From positions 1 to 5,209 of the forward strand of contig JALVZS010000008.1 of NCBI GenBank assembly GCA_027022065.1: a stretch of DNA of 5,209 bases. Direction: 5' to 3'. The stretch is from a bacterium. GTDB lineage: Bacteria; Thermosulfidibacterota; Thermosulfidibacteria; Thermosulfidibacterales; Thermosulfidibacteraceae. The notes under the pieces were generated by a model. That model made no database searches and had not been told where the DNA came from. It saw only the letters and a list, made by a program, of their open reading frames with translations. The position numbers were made by a program, and so were the translations under genes. Positions 1 to 5,209 of the stretch are shown piece by piece. How positions within the stretch are numbered: position 1 is the stretch's first letter; each line of letters opens with the position of its first letter.

Positions 1-1759
<1,759 letters not shown>

Positions 1760-1764
1760 CAGAA

Positions 1765-1770
1765 CCCCCT
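1765..1770 (-). promoter_or_regulatory. Shine-Dalgarno deciding the TTG start of kdsB
   Basis: AGGGGG on the minus strand lies 5 nt upstream of the TTG at 1759. An in-frame TAG just upstream (about 1769-1771) excludes a longer protein, so this site and the TTG define the kdsB start. A CTG directly before the TTG is the only other non-standard option. Confidence 0.7.
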
Positions 1771-1784
1771 AAGACTTTTGCTTC

Positions 1785-1790
1785 CTTATA
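1785..1790 (-). promoter_or_regulatory. possible -10 element for kdsB-pyrG
   Basis: TATAAG on the minus strand (5 of 6 to TATAAT) lies about 25 nt before the kdsB TTG, which would give a short leader. The hexamer 17 bp upstream (TTTTCT) is a poor -35, so this is a tentative call resting mainly on position in the divergent region. Another -10-like GATAAT lies further upstream near 1825-1830, also without a good -35. Confidence 0.3.
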
Positions 1791-1809
1791 ACACGAAAAT
1801 GCACCCAAG

Positions 1810-1848
1810 AAAAACTTAACAGAATTATCATCAAAAAACTTGACAGAA
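1810..1848 (+). repeat. 15-nt direct repeat upstream of hsp20
   Basis: AAAAACTTAACAGAA (1810-1824) and AAAAACTTGACAGAA (1834-1848) differ at one base and are offset by 24 bp. The second copy contains the -35 TTGACA of the hsp20 promoter; the first contains TTAACA. This could be a duplicated promoter fragment or a pair of activator/repressor sites on the side shared with kdsB. Confidence 0.6.
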
Positions 1849-1868
1849 ATATACTTAAGTATTATCCT
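1840..1868 (+). promoter_or_regulatory. sigma70-type promoter of hsp20
   Basis: A consensus -35 TTGACA (1840-1845) is followed by a 17-bp spacer and a -10 TATCCT (1863-1868, 4 of 6). This places transcription start near 1875 and leaves a leader of about 29 nt with the Shine-Dalgarno. The strong -35 with a weak -10 would suit a regulated promoter. Other -10-like strings, TATACT (1850-1855) and TATTAT (1860-1865), are too close to TTGACA, but TATACT could act with a weaker upstream -35. I see no CIRCE-type element. Confidence 0.6.
1851..1862. promoter_or_regulatory. perfect 12-bp palindrome in the hsp20 promoter spacer (operator candidate)
   Basis: ATACTTAAGTAT reads the same on both strands and lies wholly between the -35 and -10 hexamers of the hsp20 promoter. 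A dimeric regulator bound here would block RNA polymerase. No regulator gene adjoins it in the window, so the binding protein is unknown; being AT-rich, it could also arise by chance. Confidence 0.45.
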
Positions 1869-1888
1869 TTAAAAGGAAACCAAAACTA

Positions 1889-1898
1889 TAAGGAGGTG
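1889..1898 (+). promoter_or_regulatory. near-ideal Shine-Dalgarno of hsp20
   Basis: TAAGGAGGTG matches the anti-Shine-Dalgarno of 16S rRNA almost completely, with GGAGG ending 7 nt before the ATG at 1904. It supports that start and suggests very efficient translation, as expected for an abundant chaperone. Confidence 0.9.
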
Positions 1899-1903
1899 GG
1901 AAG

Positions 1904-2347
1904 ATGGCCATACAGAAGTGGGATCCGTTTAAGGAGCTAACGAACCTGAAGACCCAGATGGACAAGATCTTTGAGAGTTTGATGGGAAGCAGTGAAGACA
2001 TACAGAGCGGTTCCTGGGTGCCTCCTGTGGATATCTACGAAACGGAGAATGAAGTGGTGATAAAGGCGGAAGTACCCGGAGTGGCGCAGAAGGATATTGA
2101 GATCAAGGTTGAGGACGACACACTGGTGATAAAGGGAGAGAAGAAGTTTGAAAGGGATATGGAGAAGGAAACATATCATCGTGCGGAAAGGGTTTATGGA
2201 AAGTTCCAGCGCTCATTTATTCTGCCCAAGAGCATAGAAAAGGACAAAATAAAGGCCACACTCAAGCAGGGAGTCCTCACCATAGTGCTTCCCAAGAAGG
2301 AAGAGGTAAAGCCCAAAGAGATAAGCATCCAGGTGGAGGAAGAATAG
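1904..2347 (+). CDS. Hsp20/alpha-crystallin family small heat-shock protein
   Basis: This is an ATP-independent holdase chaperone that binds unfolding proteins and keeps them refoldable by ATP-dependent chaperones; it is cytosolic and normally forms large oligomers. At 147 residues it has the usual size for the family. Seen: an N-terminal arm beginning MAIQKWDPFKEL with a short amphipathic helix (1-36), the alpha-crystallin domain from WVPPVDIYE (38-46) through AEVPGV (55-60), VIKGEKK (75-81) and YGKFQRSFILP (98-108) to the hallmark ATLKQGVLTIVLPK (118-131), and a charged tail with the I-x-I anchor (Ile140, Ile142) used for oligomer assembly. It stands alone, with its own promoter, a strong Shine-Dalgarno and a terminator at its stop codon, divergent from kdsB-pyrG. 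A class name (IbpA, HspA) cannot be assigned from sequence alone. Confidence 0.96.
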   Translation: MAIQKWDPFKELTNLKTQMDKIFESLMGSSEDIQSGSWVPPVDIYETENEVVIKAEVPGVAQKDIEIKVEDDTLVIKGEKKFERDMEKETYHRAERVYGKFQRSFILPKSIEKDKIKATLKQGVLTIVLPKKEEVKPKEISIQVEEE

Positions 2348-2372
2348 GGAGCCTATACGGCTCCCCGTTTTT
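2347..2372 (+). terminator. intrinsic terminator of hsp20
   Basis: A perfect 7-bp stem, GGGAGCC (2347-2353) and GGCTCCC (2359-2365), closes a 5-nt loop TATAC. It is followed by CG and five T residues (2368-2372), then ATTT. The stem starts with the last base of the hsp20 TAG stop, so the message has almost no 3' untranslated region. The next gene therefore needs its own promoter. Confidence 0.9.
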
Positions 2373-2382
2373 ATTTATGAAT

Positions 2383-2412
2383 AAAAATCTAGGAAAAATC
2401 TAACCTAGTTTT
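2383..2412. repeat. overlapping direct and inverted repeats in the gap after hsp20
   Basis: AAAAATCTA occurs at 2383-2391 and 2394-2402, an 11-bp period of about one helical turn. Overlapping it, CTAGG (2389-2393) and CCTAG (2404-2408) form an inverted repeat with a 10-bp spacer, extendable by AAAA/TTTT with one bulged T. The rest of the 2373-2547 gap is AT-rich with no open frame or RNA gene that I recognise. TATATT (2473-2478), with a poor TTCATT (2449-2454) 18 bp before it, is the best but weak promoter guess for the downstream gene. Confidence 0.4.
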
Positions 2413-2547
2413 ATGCTTTATCACGCCTGTGTAAGAGCCTAAAAGACCTTCATTTTCAAAATTCACATTAACTATATTCCTTATGAAAGATTCCTCCGAA
2501 AAAAAAGTCTTGCCAAACGTGTTTCATAGTAGTAAAAGAGCTTTGGC

Positions 2548-4173
2548 ATGGTAGAAGACAGTATAAAACTCGCCCTGCTAGATAGGCTGCTCAATCTGCC
2601 AGATCTGTTTGTAATTTTACACGATAGGCAGCTACGATATATGAATCCCTCGGCACTTAAGGCTTTAGGGTACAGTGAAGAGGAAATCCCAAAATTGACG
2701 CTTTGGGAAATAGTAGCAGAAGATTCACAAAAGCAGCTTAAGCGGTACCTTGCAGATAGCTTACTCAAAAGCTCCAATCCAACACCCTGCAGCGTAAACC
2801 TTAAAAGAAAGGACGGAAGTACTTTGAACCTCTTATGCTACGGATCACTTATCAAATCCACCCCAGCTAAGTGTTTGCTGGTTGCTGGAATAGTAAATAG
2901 AGCACAGGGAAAAACCGATCCTGTCACGTCCTTACCCAACGAGCACATGTTTATGGAAAAGGCGGAAAAGCTACTGAAGTTTTCCAAGAGAAAACAGGAA
3001 ATGGTAGCAATAGCAATCATTGACATAAAGAACTTCAGCTCAATAAATGCAACTTACGGTAGAAGAGATGGTGATCTCATACTGAAAAGTGTAGCAGAAA
3101 AGCTTACACAGCATCTAAGAGAAAGCGATTTGATTGCAAGAGGTAAGGGAGACAGATTTCTTATAGCATTCACAGGGATAAGGGAACTACACAGCATATA
3201 CAAACTGATAAATAAGACCAGAACCATCTTCAAAAACATACCCTTTAAAAACAGAGGTCTCTATTTAGATGTGAACATCGGTATGTCAGTATTCCCAACC
3301 GATGGGAGTGATATAGAAAGTCTAATAGAAAAGGCAGAACTAGCGCTACACAAGTGTAAAGCAATAGGAGGCCAGTTTACCCTATTTTCAGAAGAGCTTA
3401 AAAGGGAGCTTATAAACAAGCTCCTCATGAAAGACAGTTTACTTATGGCCATGCACAGAGAGGAAATAATTCTGCACTATCAACCCATCTTTGAGCTGAG
3501 AGGATTAAAAATCGTGGGAGCAGAAGCGCTGGCCAGGTGGAACCACCCAAAAAGAGGATTGCTTTCACCCTCAACTTTCATTCCCCTGGCTGAAGAGACA
3601 AAGCTCATAATACCTCTTGGATACTACATAGTTGAGCAGGCCTTTAAAAATATGAAAAGGTTGGGAAGAAAAAAGTTCTTCATATCTATCAACTTTTCAC
3701 CAAAACAGTTTTTTGACGAAAATCTACCAGAAATACTCAATTTGCAGGCAGAAAAGTACAACATAGATCCCCAAAACATCTTCATAGAGATAACGGAAAC
3801 CACCGCAATGAAGTCCCCAGAAAAAGCAACCAGCATAATAAATAGACTTAAAAATCTTGGCTTCAGGATATGCATTGATGATTTTGGAAAGGGGTATTCC
3901 TCCTTAAACTATCTGCTGCACTTTGATGTTGATAAGATAAAAGTAGACAGAGAGTTTATAGTGAGGCTTCCCGACAACGAAAAGGTAAAGCATATAACGA
4001 AAGCAATTGTTGGGCTTGCAGGATCTCTCAACGCCAGATCCGTTGCCGAAGGTATAGAGAGCAAGTTCCTGCTTGAGGGAAGCAAAAACCTGGGATTTGA
4101 CGAAGCTCAAGGGTTCTACCTATCCCATCCAATGGATATCAACACACTTCAAAGCTGCTTAACCACTCTTTGA
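2548..4173 (+). CDS. PAS-GGDEF-EAL protein, predicted c-di-GMP phosphodiesterase with degenerate GGDEF
   Basis: This is a 541-residue soluble signalling protein with no signal peptide or membrane segment. Domains: a PAS sensor (about 10-117; NLPDLFVILHDRQLRYMNPSAL then RKDGSTLNLLCYG), a GGDEF domain (about 123-280; opens TDPVTSLPN, first metal-type Asp159) and an EAL domain (about 290-541). The GGDEF signature is changed to K200-GDRF, losing the catalytic Glu, so cyclase activity is unlikely. RESD (191-194), five residues before it, keeps the RxxD inhibitory site. The EAL domain keeps EALARW (326-331), Asn382, Glu414, IDDFGKGYSSL with Asp444/Asp445, Lys465, AEGIES with Glu501 and Gln521, so hydrolysis of c-di-GMP to pGpG is expected. 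The ATG is the only good start after an in-frame TAA at 2533; a weak AAAAGAG precedes it. The gene looks more AT-rich than kdsB and pyrG. The signal sensed is unknown. Confidence 0.93.
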   Translation: MVEDSIKLALLDRLLNLPDLFVILHDRQLRYMNPSALKALGYSEEEIPKLTLWEIVAEDSQKQLKRYLADSLLKSSNPTPCSVNLKRKDGSTLNLLCYGSLIKSTPAKCLLVAGIVNRAQGKTDPVTSLPNEHMFMEKAEKLLKFSKRKQEMVAIAIIDIKNFSSINATYGRRDGDLILKSVAEKLTQHLRESDLIARGKGDRFLIAFTGIRELHSIYKLINKTRTIFKNIPFKNRGLYLDVNIGMSVFPTDGSDIESLIEKAELALHKCKAIGGQFTLFSEELKRELINKLLMKDSLLMAMHREEIILHYQPIFELRGLKIVGAEALARWNHPKRGLLSPSTFIPLAEETKLIIPLGYYIVEQAFKNMKRLGRKKFFISINFSPKQFFDENLPEILNLQAEKYNIDPQNIFIEITETTAMKSPEKATSIINRLKNLGFRICIDDFGKGYSSLNYLLHFDVDKIKVDREFIVRLPDNEKVKHITKAIVGLAGSLNARSVAEGIESKFLLEGSKNLGFDEAQGFYLSHPMDINTLQSCLTTL

Positions 4174-5209
4174 ACGGGTATGGTGCGGACAAGTTTGGGA
4201 TCTTCAACTAGGGATTCCAGAAGCTTATAAGGCTTTTCTTTTGTGAAGATTATGAGCTTACCAAGTACTTTTATAACCACAGCATCCCCGACTTTAGCTC
4301 CTTCTTTCATCATATTAACTGGTAGAATTATCCTGTATCTCACATCAAACTTCATCTTGCCTATAGAAAGCTCACCCAGCCTTTCAACGGAAACGATTTT
4401 TAAGCCTTCTGGCAGAAACTTGTTGGAAGATAGTATAAGGGAAAAGGGAACATCCTCGCAAAGGTGTAGCTCAAAGGGCTCAAAGGCAAGCTCCATTCCT
4501 AAAGGGAGGGCTTCTTTAAAAGAAATCGCAGGATGCGGAGAAAAGCCTCTAGAGTAAGAGATAGGCACAAAGGCCCTTCTTAATGCCCTGTGTATCAATG
4601 CCTCCATGTCATTGTGGCCTATGAATCTCGCAGGTCCCCTCTTGGAAAGCCAACACAAATAGCCGTATCTTTTCTCCCTGCAGAATTTGGGAAGAGAAAC
4701 CTTAGGAACCTTAGAAGCTTCGGCAAGCTTTAAAGAAAGCCTTTCTGCGCAAACTCCACAGGCCCTACAGCCCTTTCTGCAAGCAGTGCTTGTAAGTCCT
4801 TTGTACGCTCTTTCCCTTTCTGCAAGCAAAAACTCTTTGCCTGTGCCCGTATCAATACAGTCCCAGGGAAGCTGAGCATCCTCATCAAAAGCTCCCGCGG
4901 GATTTTCAGGATCCACGCCGAACTTCTCAAAGGCCCTTCTCCAGGACTCAAAGGAGAAAAACTCCCCCCACTCATCAAACATGGCGCCATTGGAAAAGGC
5001 TTCGTAAACCACATCCCCTGCCTTTTCGTCCCCCCTTGAAAGGAATGCCTCCACTACGCTTTGGTAGGGATTGTGGTTCTTTATCTTCACCCTGCTTTTT
5101 TTGAACCTCTCCTTCAGATAGGAAATTTTCCTCTTCAAACTGCCAAGGGCCTCCTGGGACTCCCATTGGAAAGGGGTGTGGGGCTTAGGAACAAAGGGTG
5201 ATACGGTAA
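4149..5209 (-). CDS. C-terminal part of a B12-binding-type radical SAM protein with DUF2344/TIGR03936 domain, 5' end beyond window
   Basis: About 352 residues of a longer protein (usually over 800) are visible; the frame is open to the right edge. A TTG at 5138 is an internal Leu, because SPFVPKPHTPFQWE (5160-5201), typical of the end of the radical SAM region in TIGR03960-like proteins, lies upstream in frame. Then follow LPWDCIDTGTGKEFLLAERERA and a cysteine cluster C-x3-C-x2-C-x2-C (ACRKGCRACGVC, 4749-4781) likely to bind metal or Fe-S. The C-terminal domain (about 4667 down to 4180) has the DUF2344 signature: KRGPARFIGHNDMEALIHRALRRA, VPISYSRGFSPHPAISF and ALPLGMEL. The N-terminal B12-binding and CxxxCxxC radical SAM motifs are not visible. 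The family's reaction is not established to my knowledge; related genes often sit near RNase G and ribosomal protein genes elsewhere, which is not seen here. It converges on the EAL gene with a 25-bp overlap. Confidence 0.88.
   Translation of the reverse strand, partial: TVSPFVPKPHTPFQWESQEALGSLKRKISYLKERFKKSRVKIKNHNPYQSVVEAFLSRGDEKAGDVVYEAFSNGAMFDEWGEFFSFESWRRAFEKFGVDPENPAGAFDEDAQLPWDCIDTGTGKEFLLAERERAYKGLTSTACRKGCRACGVCAERLSLKLAEASKVPKVSLPKFCREKRYGYLCWLSKRGPARFIGHNDMEALIHRALRRAFVPISYSRGFSPHPAISFKEALPLGMELAFEPFELHLCEDVPFSLILSSNKFLPEGLKIVSVERLGELSIGKMKFDVRYRIILPVNMMKEGAKVGDAVVIKVLGKLIIFTKEKPYKLLESLVEDPKLVRTIPVQRVVKQL

Noticed and set aside
1860-1865. TATTAT as the hsp20 -10 element
   Set aside because: It resembles the consensus more than TATCCT does, but lies only 14 bp from TTGACA, too short a spacer for a normal sigma70 promoter.
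2373-2547. A riboswitch or small RNA gene in the gap before the GGDEF-EAL gene
   Set aside because: I see no GEMM-type c-di-GMP aptamer motif, no strong GC stem and no second terminator; the stretch is AT-rich with only short repeats.
3139-3159. An active diguanylate cyclase site
   Set aside because: The motif reads KGDRF; the catalytic Glu is replaced by Arg, so cyclase activity is not expected despite the retained Asp159.
4730-5014. A 94-codon minus-strand frame within the radical SAM gene
   Set aside because: It is an alternative frame of the well-conserved DUF2344-containing protein and has no domain of its own.

Overview
The window holds five protein-coding genes, two of them cut by the window edges. 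It suggests a thermophilic or moderately thermophilic diderm (Gram-negative-type) bacterium. KdsB implies an outer membrane with Kdo-containing lipopolysaccharide. Arginine is mostly AGG/AGA and isoleucine often ATA, the proteins are rich in Lys/Glu, and the genes are tightly packed. An Aquificales-like source (Hydrogenobacter/Thermocrinis/Aquifex type) fits best, but this is inferred from style and not from a search.

Left third (1-1759, minus strand): kdsB (CMP-Kdo synthetase) is followed by pyrG (CTP synthase), which runs off the left edge. The two overlap by ATGA and form a translationally coupled pair. PyrG makes CTP and KdsB spends it to activate Kdo for lipopolysaccharide.

Divergent control region (1760-1903): kdsB reads left and an Hsp20-family small heat-shock gene reads right. 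The hsp20 side has a TTGACA -35 element, a weaker -10, a perfect 12-bp palindrome in the promoter spacer, a near-perfect 15-nt direct repeat offset by 24 bp, and a very strong Shine-Dalgarno. hsp20 is monocistronic and ends in a clean intrinsic terminator that begins at its stop codon.

Right half (2348-5209): a 200-bp AT-rich gap with small repeats precedes a soluble PAS-GGDEF-EAL protein. Its GGDEF motif is degenerate (KGDRF), but the inhibitory-site RxxD and all the recognisable EAL catalytic residues are kept. It is therefore predicted to be a c-di-GMP phosphodiesterase with a regulatory GGDEF domain. It converges on, and overlaps by 25 bp, the 3' end of a minus-strand gene for the C-terminal part of a B12-binding-type radical SAM protein (TIGR03960-like) with a cysteine cluster and a C-terminal DUF2344/TIGR03936 domain. 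That gene enters from beyond the right edge.

I saw no tRNA, rRNA, CRISPR, insertion sequence or phage feature. Nothing here amounts to a clearly new system. The most useful leads are the operator-like elements of the hsp20 promoter, the predicted switch in the PAS-GGDEF-EAL protein, and the poorly understood radical SAM/DUF2344 protein.
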